A stretch of DNA of 64,000 bases from Rubrivivax sp. Its GTDB lineage: Bacteria; Pseudomonadota; Gammaproteobacteria; Burkholderiales; Burkholderiaceae_C. Positions within the stretch are counted from its first letter, which is position 1; every line of letters starts with the position of its first letter. The stretch spans positions 62,001 through 126,000 of the forward strand of contig JADJYX010000043.1 in the NCBI GenBank assembly GCA_016719535.1, written 5' to 3'. Made by a program: the position numbers and the translations under genes. Below, in pieces: positions 52,000 through 60,425 of the stretch. Below the pieces are notes generated by a model. It made no database searches, was not told where the DNA came from, and worked only from the letters and a program-made list of their open reading frames with translations.

Positions 52000-52524
52000 A
52001 TGGACACCCCCGATCCTGCCGGCCTCGTGCTCGACGTGCGCCACGCCACGCTGGCCGACCAGCTGCCGATCCGCCGCATGCTGGAGCTCTACCAGCACGA
52101 CCTGTCCGACATCTGGGACCAGGACCTCGACGTGCACGGCGAATATGGCTATGCGCTGGAGCGCTACTGGCACGAGCCGGTGCACCAGGCCTTCGTCTTC
52201 CGCTGCAACGGCCACCCTGCGGGCTTCGCGCTCGTCGACGACGACGTCTGCCTGCGCGACAACCAGCTCTGGATGGCGCAGTTCTTCGTGCTGAAGAAAT
52301 ACCGCCGCCGGCGCGTGGGCCAGCGCGCGGCGATGCAGGTCTTCGACGCCATCCGCGGGCGCTGGGAGGTGGGCCAGATGGCCGGCAACCACCGCGCCCA
52401 TGCCTTCTGGCGGCACGTGATCGACGCCTACACGCAGGGCCGCTTCACCGAGCAAGAGCTGCACGACAAGCGCTGGGACGGCTGGCTGCAGTGCTTCGAC
52501 AACCGGCTGCCGCCGGCTCGCTGA
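52000..52524 (+). CDS. GNAT family N-acetyltransferase
   Basis: A 174-residue acetyltransferase. The acetyl-CoA motif A is MAQFFVLKKYRRRRVGQRAAMQVFDAIRGRW, with R-x-x-G-x-A-type spacing. QLPIRRMLELYQHDLSDIWDQDLD is near the start. Acceptor is unknown; similar proteins are numerous in Proteobacteria. It starts 17 bp after the VOC gene. Confidence 0.85.
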   Translation: MDTPDPAGLVLDVRHATLADQLPIRRMLELYQHDLSDIWDQDLDVHGEYGYALERYWHEPVHQAFVFRCNGHPAGFALVDDDVCLRDNQLWMAQFFVLKKYRRRRVGQRAAMQVFDAIRGRWEVGQMAGNHRAHAFWRHVIDAYTQGRFTEQELHDKRWDGWLQCFDNRLPPAR

Positions 52525-52588
52525 ACGAAGGCGTCAGGGCGCTGCGCTACGATCGCGCGCCCTGTCTGCCACCCCTGCCCCACCCACC

Positions 52589-53203
52589 ATGCAAGTCGTC
52601 TGCCTCGACCTCGAAGGCGTGCTCGTGCCCGAGATCTGGATCGCCTTTGCCGAACGCACCGGCATCCCCGAATTCCGGCGCACGACGCGCGACGAGCCCG
52701 ACTACGACAAGCTGATGCGCTGGCGGCTGGCACTGCTGCGCCAGCATGGGCTGAAGCTGGCCGACATCCAGGCCGTGATCGCCGGCATGGCGCCGCTGCC
52801 GGGCGCGAAGGATTTCCTCGATGCGCTGCGCGCGCGCTACCAGCTCATCATCCTGTCGGACACCTTCTACGAATTTGCCGACCCGCTGATGCAGCAGCTC
52901 GGCCGGCCGACGCTGTTCTGCCACCGCCTGATCGCCGATGACCAGGGCTTCGTTGCCGAATACCGGCTGCGCCAGCCCGACCAGAAGCGGCATGCGGTCA
53001 ACGCGCTGAAGTCGCTCAATTTCAAGGTCATCGCGGCCGGTGATTCGTACAACGACACCGCGATGCTGGGCGCGGCCGATGCCGGCTTCCTGATGCACGC
53101 GCCGCCGCACATCGCGGCGGAATTTCCGCAGTTTGCACCGCACCACGGCTACCCCGAACTGCTGGCGTCGATCGACGCCGCGGCGGCGCGCCTGGCCGCC
53201 TGA
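52589..53203 (+). CDS. thrH: Phosphoserine phosphatase / homoserine phosphotransferase ThrH
   Basis: HAD-superfamily enzyme of 204 residues. Motif I is DLEGVLVPE with Asp7 as nucleophile and Glu9 in place of the second Asp, which separates ThrH from SerB. PEFRRTTRDEPDYDKLM, LSDTFYEFADP and AAGDSYNDTAMLGAADAG (motif IV) follow. ThrH of Pseudomonas dephosphorylates phosphoserine and can transfer the phosphate to homoserine. Its TGA directly abuts the stop of the convergent mechanosensitive channel gene (TGATCA). Confidence 0.92.
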   Translation: MQVVCLDLEGVLVPEIWIAFAERTGIPEFRRTTRDEPDYDKLMRWRLALLRQHGLKLADIQAVIAGMAPLPGAKDFLDALRARYQLIILSDTFYEFADPLMQQLGRPTLFCHRLIADDQGFVAEYRLRQPDQKRHAVNALKSLNFKVIAAGDSYNDTAMLGAADAGFLMHAPPHIAAEFPQFAPHHGYPELLASIDAAAARLAA

Positions 53204-54775
53204 TCAGCCCGCGGGCGGCCGCGCCGGCGGCATGTGCCAGCGCGACGGCGGCACGATCACCAGCTGCTCCGGCTGCGCGTAGAAATGCGGCGACATGATC
53301 TGCACGCCGTGGCGGTTGAATTCGTCCTGGATCGCCGCGTGCAGCGCCGACAGGATGGGCACGCGCTCCAGCGGCCGGTCGATGTGCGCGAACAGCTCGT
53401 ATTCGACGTAGAAATCCGACAGCGCCCGCTGGTAGACGAAGGGCTGCGGTTCGCGCCGCAGGCCGGGCGTGGCCAGCGCGGCGGCCACCAGCATCGCGTG
53501 CACCTGGCGCCAGGGCGTGTCGTAGCCGATGGTGACCGTGGTCGACACCAGCGTGCCGTGCTGGCCGCCGAGCTTGCTGTAGTTGTGGATCGGGCTGCTG
53601 GTGATGACCGCATTGGGCACGGTGATCTCCTCGTTGCGCATGGTGATGATCTTCACCGCCAGCGCACCCACGTCGCTGACCATGCCTTCGATGCCGTTGA
53701 CGGCGACGAAGTCGCCCTTCTTCAGCGACCGTGAATAGACCACCACCAGCCCGCTCATCAACTGCGTGACCACCCCGGTCGAGCCCAGCGTGACCATCAG
53801 GCCGAACAGCACCGACAGGCCCCTGAAGGCGTCGCTGTCCGACCCCGGCAGGAACGGGTAGGCCACGGCCAGTGCCAGCAGCCACACCAGCACGTTGAGC
53901 AGCCGGCGCGTGGCGCCGGCGGTATCGGCGTGCACGAAGGGCACGCGCAGCCGCCCGCTCTGCACATGCTGCATGAAGAGCGACAGCACGTCCTGCACGG
54001 CGCGCGCCAGCAGTGCGATCAGCAGCACCGTCAGCAGCCCCGGGATGGCCGCCAGGGTACCGCCGGCCATCCAGCCGCCCAGCTGCTGCACGCCCTTGAG
54101 CAGCCGGTCACCCCAGGGCTCGGTATACGGAAAGGCCTCGAGCAGCAGCACGCCGCCGGCCAGCGACAGGCCCGCGGCCGCCAGCCAGGTGGCGGCGGCG
54201 CCGAGCCGGCGCGCGAACAGGCGCACATAGGTGCCGGTGTGCGGGCCCGATGGATCGGACCCGCCGGGCGCCTCGGGCTCGAGCCGCGCATGCAGGCGCA
54301 GCGCCGCCCACCACACCAGCGCGACGGCCAGCAGCAGGCCCAGCGCCACCGCACCGCCGCGCAGCCAGGCCGCCGGCTGCGCCTGCGCCTGCCGCGCATC
54401 GACGGCGCGCTGCACCCGGCGCAGGGCGCGTTCTGCGGCCTGCGGCAGCGACAGGCGCTCCTCGGGGTCGAGGTCGGTCTCCAGCAAGGTGAACAGCGGC
54501 TGCCCGCCGACCACGATCGTGAGGCCGTCCGGACTGCCCGCCGCCAGCGGCTGCAAGGCCAGGGGCTGCGCCAGATCCCCGGCGGTGAGGTCGGCAAAGC
54601 GCTGCTGCGCGCGGGCCACGCGTTCGGCCGGCGTCAGCCCGCCCAGCACCGCGCGCAACTCGGCGACCTCGCGGTTGAACAGCCGCAGCGGCTCCACGGT
54701 CACCGCCGCCGCGGCAGCCAGTGCGCAGCCCGCCAGGCCGGCAATCAACAGCCAGATGCGAAACAATCGCGCCAT
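53204..54775 (-). CDS. MscS-family mechanosensitive ion channel
   Basis: A 523-residue inner-membrane channel. A signal-like first segment precedes a periplasmic region (residues about 25-145) with coiled-coil potential. Five hydrophobic segments follow (LGLLLAVALVWWAAL; WLAAAGLSLAGGVLLL; IPGLLTVLLIALLARAV; VLVWLLALAVAYPFLPG; LSVLFGLMVTLGSTGVV). The pore helix and beta domain start at GSTGVVTQLMSGLVVVYSRSLKKGDFVAV, and IITMRNEEITVPNAVI is the usual MscS beta-domain motif. Longer than MscS itself, it resembles MscM-like members. It is divergent from rlhA across 80 bp. Confidence 0.92.
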   Translation of the reverse strand: MARLFRIWLLIAGLAGCALAAAAAVTVEPLRLFNREVAELRAVLGGLTPAERVARAQQRFADLTAGDLAQPLALQPLAAGSPDGLTIVVGGQPLFTLLETDLDPEERLSLPQAAERALRRVQRAVDARQAQAQPAAWLRGGAVALGLLLAVALVWWAALRLHARLEPEAPGGSDPSGPHTGTYVRLFARRLGAAATWLAAAGLSLAGGVLLLEAFPYTEPWGDRLLKGVQQLGGWMAGGTLAAIPGLLTVLLIALLARAVQDVLSLFMQHVQSGRLRVPFVHADTAGATRRLLNVLVWLLALAVAYPFLPGSDSDAFRGLSVLFGLMVTLGSTGVVTQLMSGLVVVYSRSLKKGDFVAVNGIEGMVSDVGALAVKIITMRNEEITVPNAVITSSPIHNYSKLGGQHGTLVSTTVTIGYDTPWRQVHAMLVAAALATPGLRREPQPFVYQRALSDFYVEYELFAHIDRPLERVPILSALHAAIQDEFNRHGVQIMSPHFYAQPEQLVIVPPSRWHMPPARPPAG

Positions 54776-54855
54776 CTCACGCCCTCCCCCGACGCCCTGC
54801 CGCTGCGCGCGCCGTCTGCGCCGTCCGCGCGTGCGGCGCCGATGCTATAGCCCCC

Positions 54856-56814
54856 ATGCCCCGAGCCGAGATCGAACTGCTGGCCCCCGCGCGCGACGCC
54901 GACATCGGCATCGAGGCCATCCACCACGGCGCCGATGCCGTCTACATCGGCGGGCCGAGCTTCGGCGCGCGCGAGAAGGCGGGCAATTCGGTGGCCGACA
55001 TCGCACGCCTGGTGAAGCATGCGCACCGTTACCACGCGCACGTCTTCGTCACCCACAACACCATCCTGCGCGACGACGAACTCGAAGACGCCCGCCGCCT
55101 GGCCTGGCATCTGTACGACGCGGGCGTCGACGCGCTCATCGTGCAGGACATGGGCCTGCTGGAGCTGGACCTGCCGCCGATCCAGCTGCACGCCAGCACG
55201 CAGACCGACATCCGCACGCCCGCCAAGGCGCGCTTCCTGCAAGACGTGGGCTTCTCGCAGATGGTGCTGGCACGGGAGCTCACGCTGCAACAGATCCGCG
55301 CCATCGCCGACCAGGTGCAGCACGCAACGCTGGAATTCTTCATCCACGGCGCGCTGTGCGTGGCCTACAGCGGCAACTGCCACATCAGCCACGCGCACAC
55401 CGGGCGCAGCGCCAACCGCGGCAGCTGCAGCCAGGAATGCCGGCTGCCCTATACGGTGGAGGACGCGCAGGGCCGCATCGTCGCGCACGACAAGCATGTG
55501 CTGAGCCTGAAGGACAACGACCAGAGCGCCAACCTGGCCGCGCTGGTCGACGCCGGCATCCGCAGCTTCAAGATCGAGGGCCGCTACAAGGACATGGCGA
55601 CGGTGAAGAACGTCACCGCGCATTACCGCCAGCTGTTCGACGCGCTGCTCGAGGGCCGGCCGGGGCTGAAGCCTTCGTCCAGCGGGCGCACGCGGCACTT
55701 CTTCGTGCCCGATCCCGAGCAGGGCTTCAACCGCGGCGGCACCGACTACTTCGTCAACGGCCGCCGCGACGACATCGGCGCCTTCGACACGCCCAAGCAT
55801 GCCGGCCTGCCCGTGGGCCACGTGACGCGCGTGGGCGCCGACCACTTCGACATCCAGTGCGACGCTGCCGACACGGTGATGCACAACGGCGATGCCGTCA
55901 CCTGGTGGGACCGCCAGGGCGAGCTGCAGGGCGTGCCGATCAACGTGGCGCAGCCACTGGGTGGCGCGGGCTGGCGGCTCCATCCCAATGCGCCCATCCT
56001 GGACCTGAAGGACCTGCGCCGCGACGCCGGCATCAGCCGCAACCGCGACCGCGGCTGGGAGCGGGCGCTGGAGAAGAAATCGGCCGAGCGGCTGATCGGC
56101 GTGGCCGTGCGCTTCGAGCAGACGCCCGACGGCTTCGCCCTCACGCTGACCGACGCCGACGGCCACGTCGGCCGCGCCGCCATCCGCCACGCGCACGAGC
56201 CGGCGCAGATCGCGGCGCGCGCCGAGGCCGCGCTGCGCGACGGCGTGGCCAGGCTCGGCGGCACGCTGTTCGAGGCGCGCGCGGTCGAGATCGCCACCCG
56301 GCAGCCCTGGTTCCTGCCGGCCAGCGTGCTGAACGGCCTGCGCCGCGACGCGGTGGCGGCGCTGGAGGCGGCGCGCGAGCGCGCCTTCGAGCGGCTGCCG
56401 CGCCATGCGCCGGTGGCGCCGCCCGTGCCCTACCCCGAGGACACGCTGAGCTACCTGGCCAACGTCTACAACCGCAAGGCCGCCGACTTCTATGCCCGGC
56501 ACGGCGTGAAGGTGATCGCCGCCGCCTACGAAAGCCACGAAGAACTGGGCGAGGTGAGCCTGATGATCACCAGGCACTGCGTGCGCTACAGCTTGAGCCT
56601 GTGCCCCAAGCAGGCCAAGGGCGTGATCGGCGTGCAGGGCACGGTGCGCGCCGAGCCGCTGACGCTGGTCAACGGCCACGAGCGGCTGACGCTGCGCTTC
56701 GACTGCAAGCCCTGCGAGATGCACGTGGTCGGCAAGATCCGCAAGGGCGTGCTGAAGCAGGCGGCCGCGGTGCCGATGGCCTTCTACCGCACCAGGCCCA
56801 CGGCGCGGGCCTGA
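54856..56814 (+). CDS. rlhA: 23S rRNA 5-hydroxycytidine synthase RlhA (U32 peptidase family)
   Basis: A 652-residue U32-family protein. RlhA (YdcP) hydroxylates C2501 of 23S rRNA using prephenate-derived chemistry. The N-terminal barrel reads IELLAPARDADIGIEAIHHGADAVYIGGPSFGAR. The cluster-binding Cys motif is HGALCVAYSGNCHIS, CSQECRLPY, with later Cys residues in LCPKQ and CKPCEMHV. FKIEGRYKDMATVKNVT is the family signature. The length matches YdcP (about 650) rather than the shorter TrhP or UbiU/V. Confidence 0.9.
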   Translation: MPRAEIELLAPARDADIGIEAIHHGADAVYIGGPSFGAREKAGNSVADIARLVKHAHRYHAHVFVTHNTILRDDELEDARRLAWHLYDAGVDALIVQDMGLLELDLPPIQLHASTQTDIRTPAKARFLQDVGFSQMVLARELTLQQIRAIADQVQHATLEFFIHGALCVAYSGNCHISHAHTGRSANRGSCSQECRLPYTVEDAQGRIVAHDKHVLSLKDNDQSANLAALVDAGIRSFKIEGRYKDMATVKNVTAHYRQLFDALLEGRPGLKPSSSGRTRHFFVPDPEQGFNRGGTDYFVNGRRDDIGAFDTPKHAGLPVGHVTRVGADHFDIQCDAADTVMHNGDAVTWWDRQGELQGVPINVAQPLGGAGWRLHPNAPILDLKDLRRDAGISRNRDRGWERALEKKSAERLIGVAVRFEQTPDGFALTLTDADGHVGRAAIRHAHEPAQIAARAEAALRDGVARLGGTLFEARAVEIATRQPWFLPASVLNGLRRDAVAALEAARERAFERLPRHAPVAPPVPYPEDTLSYLANVYNRKAADFYARHGVKVIAAAYESHEELGEVSLMITRHCVRYSLSLCPKQAKGVIGVQGTVRAEPLTLVNGHERLTLRFDCKPCEMHVVGKIRKGVLKQAAAVPMAFYRTRPTARA

Positions 56815-56828
56815 GCCAGGCGGCGCGC

Positions 56829-57821
56829 ATGCAGCCGCTGCCGCTGTTCGACGACGACGAGGCGGACGCCGATGCCGTGCGGCCGGCGCCGCCGCATGCC
56901 GAATGGCTGGCGCTGGCTGCCGCGCTGCAAGCGCGCTGGGGCGGTCGCTGCCACCTGGGCACCTCGTCCTGGCACTTTACCGGCTGGGCCGGGCTGGTCT
57001 GGGACCGGCCCCGCGCCGAAGCGCTGCTGTCGCGCCAGGGCCTGGCCGCCTATGCCCGGCATCCGCTGCTGCGCACCGTCAGCCTGGACCGCGCCTTCTA
57101 CCGCGTGCTGGCCGCCGCCGAGTATGCGCAACTGGCGCGCCAGGTGCCGGCAGACTTCCGCTTCGTCGTCAAGGCGCCGGCGGTGCTGACCGATGCCGTG
57201 GCGCGCGAGTCCGGCAGCGGCCGGCCGCAGGCCGACAACCCGCACTTTCTCGACCCCGCGCTGGCGCTGGACGGCTGCGTGCAGCCGGCGCTGGACGGGC
57301 TGGGTGACCGGCTGGGCGTGATCGTCTTCCAGCTCTCGCCGCTGCCCGCGCGCTGGCTGGGCCGCAGCGAGCCGCTGCTGCCGGCACTCGAACGGCTGTG
57401 GCAGGCCGTGATGCCCGCACTGCAGGGCCGCGCCCTGGCGGCGCTGGAGGTGCGCGATGCCGCGCTGCTGGCGCCGTCGCTGGCGGCGCAGCTGAAGGCG
57501 AACGGCGTGCGCGCCGTGCTGGGCCTGCACAGCCGGCTGCCACCCATCGACGCCCAGTTGCCGATGCAGCGCGCCACCTGGCCGGGTGACCTGGTGTGCC
57601 GCTGGAACCTGCAGCGCGGTCAGCGCTATGCGCAGGCACGCGATGCCTGGGCGCCGTTCGACCGCCTGGTGGCGCCCGACCCCGGCACGCGCCATGAACT
57701 GGCGCGCGTGGCGCGCGCCACGCTCGACGCCGGCCACCGCGTCTTCGTCACCATCAACAACAAGGCCGAGGGCTCGGCGCCGCGGTCGGTGATCGAGCTG
57801 GCACGGGCGCTGCTGGCCTGA
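56829..57821 (+). CDS. DUF72 family protein
   Basis: A 330-residue TIM-barrel-like protein of unknown function. After an acidic N-terminus the family core begins CHLGTSSWHFTGWAGLVW. DRAFYRVLAAAEYAQLARQVP, FRFVVKAPAVLTDA, LGVIVFQLSPLP, WNLQRGQRYA and VFVTINNKAEGSAP follow in the usual DUF72 order. It begins 14 bp after rlhA. Its stop lies in a 25-bp direct repeat shared with the end of the convergent glpQ gene. Confidence 0.88.
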   Translation: MQPLPLFDDDEADADAVRPAPPHAEWLALAAALQARWGGRCHLGTSSWHFTGWAGLVWDRPRAEALLSRQGLAAYARHPLLRTVSLDRAFYRVLAAAEYAQLARQVPADFRFVVKAPAVLTDAVARESGSGRPQADNPHFLDPALALDGCVQPALDGLGDRLGVIVFQLSPLPARWLGRSEPLLPALERLWQAVMPALQGRALAALEVRDAALLAPSLAAQLKANGVRAVLGLHSRLPPIDAQLPMQRATWPGDLVCRWNLQRGQRYAQARDAWAPFDRLVAPDPGTRHELARVARATLDAGHRVFVTINNKAEGSAPRSVIELARALLA

Positions 57822-57877
57822 TCAGCGTGGCGTGATGCCGCGCTGCCCAGTCGATCAGCGTGGCGTGATGCCGCGCT
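57820..57877. repeat. 25-bp direct repeat (33-bp period) at the DUF72/glpQ junction
   Basis: An identical 25-bp segment occurs at 57820-57844 and 57853-57877. The right copy encodes the last six residues and stop of glpQ; the left copy begins at the DUF72 stop. Before the duplication the two stops would have abutted as TGATCA, exactly as thrH and the MscS gene do at 53201-53206. Confidence 0.85.
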
Positions 57878-58829
57878 CGCGCAGCACCTGCTGCGCCAGG
57901 TCGGGACGGTCGGTGATCAGGCCGTCGACGCCGAGGTCGAGCATGCGGCGCATCAGCGCGGGGTCGTTCACCGTCCACACCAGCACCTGCAGGCCGAGGT
58001 CCTTGGCGGCCTTGAGCTTGCCCGCATCGAGGTCGCCGTGGAAGACCGACCAGATGCGCCCGCCGGCGGCCTTGATCATCGCCGGCACCGAACCGTGGTC
58101 GTGGAAGGCGATGCCCGCCGTCCACGGCGAGGCCTTGCGCACGTCGGCCTGGATGTTGTCGAGCCAGCGCTGTTGCGCACTGAGGTAGACGGTGGGCACC
58201 GCGGGCGCCAGCCGCTGCACCGCCTGCAGCGAGCGCCAGTCGAACGACAGGATCTGCACCCGGTCCAGCATGCCGGCGCGGCGGATCTCGTCGAGCAGCA
58301 GCGTCGCGAATTCCTCCGGCCCCCGCGTGGCGTCGGGCCGGCTGGGGTTGATCTTGGTCTCGATCGCGAAGCGCACGCGGTCGTGCCCGCCCTTCTTCAC
58401 CAGCTCGAACAGGTCGGCCAGGCGCGGGATGCGCGTGCCGTCGGCCGGCACCTGGTCGGGATAGGGCCTGGCATAGTCGGACCCCGGCTTCAGCCGGCCG
58501 ACGTCGTAGCGCTGCAGCTCGGCCCAGGTCATGGTGGCGATCGGCGCCGGGCGCTGGTCCAGCCAGCGGCCCTGGTCGTCGCGCGTGATCGCGGGGTTGA
58601 GCTCCAGGTCGTGGTGGATGACGAGCACGCCGTCGCGCGTGATCGCGATGTCGAGTTCCAGCGTCGTCACGCCATGCTGCAGCGCCACCTCGAAGGCGCG
58701 CAGCGTATTCTCCGGGGCCAGCCCGCGCGCGCCACGGTGGCCCTGCAGGTCCAGCGCCTGGGCCTGTACGGCCATGACGAGCAAGCAGCAGGCCGCGAGA
58801 CGACCGATCCAGCAGCGAAGCAAGGGCAT
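57855..58829 (-). CDS. glpQ: Glycerophosphodiester phosphodiesterase
   Basis: Hydrolyses glycerophosphodiesters to glycerol-3-phosphate and an alcohol. The ATG at 58829 gives 324 residues with a signal peptide (LAACCLLVMAVQAQA), so it is periplasmic. Motifs are DLQGHRGARGLAPENTLRAFEVAL (catalytic His, Arg, Glu-Asn), TLELDIAITRDGVLVIHHDLELN (Glu, Asp, second catalytic His), FAIETKINPS and VLVWTVNDPALMRRMLDLGVDGLITDRPD. The open frame upstream belongs to the tRNA-Ser region and is not coding. It lies behind the tRNA-Ser terminator. Confidence 0.93.
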   Translation of the reverse strand: MPLLRCWIGRLAACCLLVMAVQAQALDLQGHRGARGLAPENTLRAFEVALQHGVTTLELDIAITRDGVLVIHHDLELNPAITRDDQGRWLDQRPAPIATMTWAELQRYDVGRLKPGSDYARPYPDQVPADGTRIPRLADLFELVKKGGHDRVRFAIETKINPSRPDATRGPEEFATLLLDEIRRAGMLDRVQILSFDWRSLQAVQRLAPAVPTVYLSAQQRWLDNIQADVRKASPWTAGIAFHDHGSVPAMIKAAGGRIWSVFHGDLDAGKLKAAKDLGLQVLVWTVNDPALMRRMLDLGVDGLITDRPDLAQQVLRERGITPR

Positions 58830-58844
58830 GGCAGGCTCCGGAAG

Positions 58845-58870
58845 AAAAAACGCCCCGCGGATGCGGGGCG
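58845..58870 (-). terminator. Rho-independent terminator after tRNA-Ser(GCU)
   Basis: On the minus strand an 8-bp stem CGCCCCGC/GCGGGGCG with a 4-base loop (58851-58870) is followed by six T residues. It lies 9 bp beyond the tRNA and upstream of glpQ. Confidence 0.92.
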
Positions 58871-58879
58871 TCGAAGGCT

Positions 58880-58972
58880 TGGCGGAGTCGGAGGGATTCG
58901 AACCCTCGATGCAGGTTTTGCCCACATACTCCCTTAGCAGGGGAGCACCTTCGGCCACTCGGTCACGACTCC
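58880..58972 (-). tRNA. tRNA-Ser (anticodon GCU)
   Basis: A 93-nt class II tRNA on the minus strand. Acceptor GGAGTCG pairs with CGACTCC, followed by G73 and an encoded CCA. D-loop GAGTGGCCGAAGG, anticodon loop CTGCTAA (anticodon GCT), a long variable arm and T-loop TTCGAAT are present. It reads AGC/AGU codons. It lies 41 bp downstream of lysC. Confidence 0.95.
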
Positions 58973-59013
58973 AGCGCGAAGGTGCGCATTCTAGCCAGGA
59001 AACGGCCGCACGA

Positions 59014-60291
59014 TCACTCGGCGGCCACGGCCCCTTCGTCGAGGTCGAAAGCCTTGTGCAGCGCGCGCACGGCCAGTTCCATGTACTTCTCGTCGATCAC
59101 CACGCTGGTCTTGATCTCGCTGGTGGTGATCATCTGGATGTTGATGCCCTCTTCGCTGAGCGTGCGGAACATCTTGCTGGCCACGCCGACATGGCTGCGC
59201 ATGCCGATGCCGACGATCGACACCTTGCAGATCTTGGGGTCGCCCATCACCTGCGCCGCGCCGGTGGCGGGCAGCACGGTGTTCTTCAGCAGGTCCAGCG
59301 TGCGCGCATAGTCGCCGCGGTTGACGGTGAACGAGAAGTCGGTCCTGCCGTCGTGCGAGACGTTCTGGATGATGACGTCGACGTCGATGTTGGCGTCGGC
59401 CACGGGCCCCAGGATCTGGTACGCGATGCCGGGCTTGTCGGGCACGCCCATCACGGTGATCTTGGCTTCGTCGCGGTTGAACGCGATGCCCGACACGACG
59501 GCTTGTTCCATCTTCTCGTCTTCCTCGAAGGTGATCAGCGTGCCCGAGCGGCACTCTTCTTCAACCGGAATGTCCCAGGGCGTGAAACTCGACAGCACGC
59601 GCAGCGGCACGCGGTACTTGCCGGCAAATTCGACCGAGCGGATCTGCAGCACCTTGGAGCCCAGGCTGGCCATTTCGAGCATCTCCTCGAAGCTGATGCT
59701 CGCCAGGCGGCGCGCCTCGGGCACGATGCGCGGGTCGGTGGTGTAGACGCCGTCGACGTCGGTATAGATCAGGCACTCGTCGGCCTTCATCGCCGCGGCC
59801 ACGGCCACCGCCGAGGTGTCGCTGCCGCCGCGGCCCAGCGTGGTGACGTGGCCCTGGTCGTCGATGCCCTGGAAGCCGGTGATGATGACCACCTTGCCGG
59901 CAGCCAGGTCGGCACGCACGCGGGTGTCGTCGATGGAGCGGATGCGCGCCTTGGTGTAGGACGAATCGGTGGCGATGGGCACCTGCCAGCCGGCGTAGCT
60001 GATCGCCGGCACACCCTGCGCCTGCAGCGCCAGCGCCAGCAGGCCGACCGAGACCTGTTCGCCGGTGGCGGCGATGGCGTCGAGTTCGCGCTGGCTGTCG
60101 GCGCTGGCCGACGGCGGGGCCAGTTCCTTGGCCAGTCCGAGCAGGCGGTTGGTCTCCCCGCTCATCGCCGACGGCACCACCACCAACTGGTGGCCGGCGC
60201 GCACCCATTTGGCCACGCGCTGGGCCACGCTGCGGATGCGCTCCGTCGAACCCATCGACGTGCCACCGTATTTGTGAACGATCAAAGCCAT
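59014..60291 (-). CDS. lysC: Aspartate kinase LysC
   Basis: First enzyme of the aspartate family pathway (lysine, threonine, methionine), 425 residues. The start KYGGTSMGSTERI carries the nucleotide-binding Lys. GRGGSDTSAVAVAAAM, LIYTDVDGVYTTDPR and SFEEMLEMASLGSKVLQ fit the kinase domain. Two ACT domains follow (about 265-340 and 345-415), with MGVPDKPGIAYQIL and SIVGIGMRSHVGVASKMF. Length and structure match the alpha/beta-type enzyme, which in relatives is feedback-inhibited by lysine plus threonine. tRNA-Ser follows directly. Confidence 0.95.
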   Translation of the reverse strand: MALIVHKYGGTSMGSTERIRSVAQRVAKWVRAGHQLVVVPSAMSGETNRLLGLAKELAPPSASADSQRELDAIAATGEQVSVGLLALALQAQGVPAISYAGWQVPIATDSSYTKARIRSIDDTRVRADLAAGKVVIITGFQGIDDQGHVTTLGRGGSDTSAVAVAAAMKADECLIYTDVDGVYTTDPRIVPEARRLASISFEEMLEMASLGSKVLQIRSVEFAGKYRVPLRVLSSFTPWDIPVEEECRSGTLITFEEDEKMEQAVVSGIAFNRDEAKITVMGVPDKPGIAYQILGPVADANIDVDVIIQNVSHDGRTDFSFTVNRGDYARTLDLLKNTVLPATGAAQVMGDPKICKVSIVGIGMRSHVGVASKMFRTLSEEGINIQMITTSEIKTSVVIDEKYMELAVRALHKAFDLDEGAVAAE

Positions 60292-60425
60292 GAATGCCTG
60301 CCGAAGCGGGATGCCGAAGAAGGGGCGGAAGGTCGGAACGCAGGCAGGGCCTGCCGCGCGAAACCGTCAATTGTAGGCGGCGCTCCGGCGTCGTCCCTGA
60401 CCCGCGCCTGACACCGCGCCCGTGC

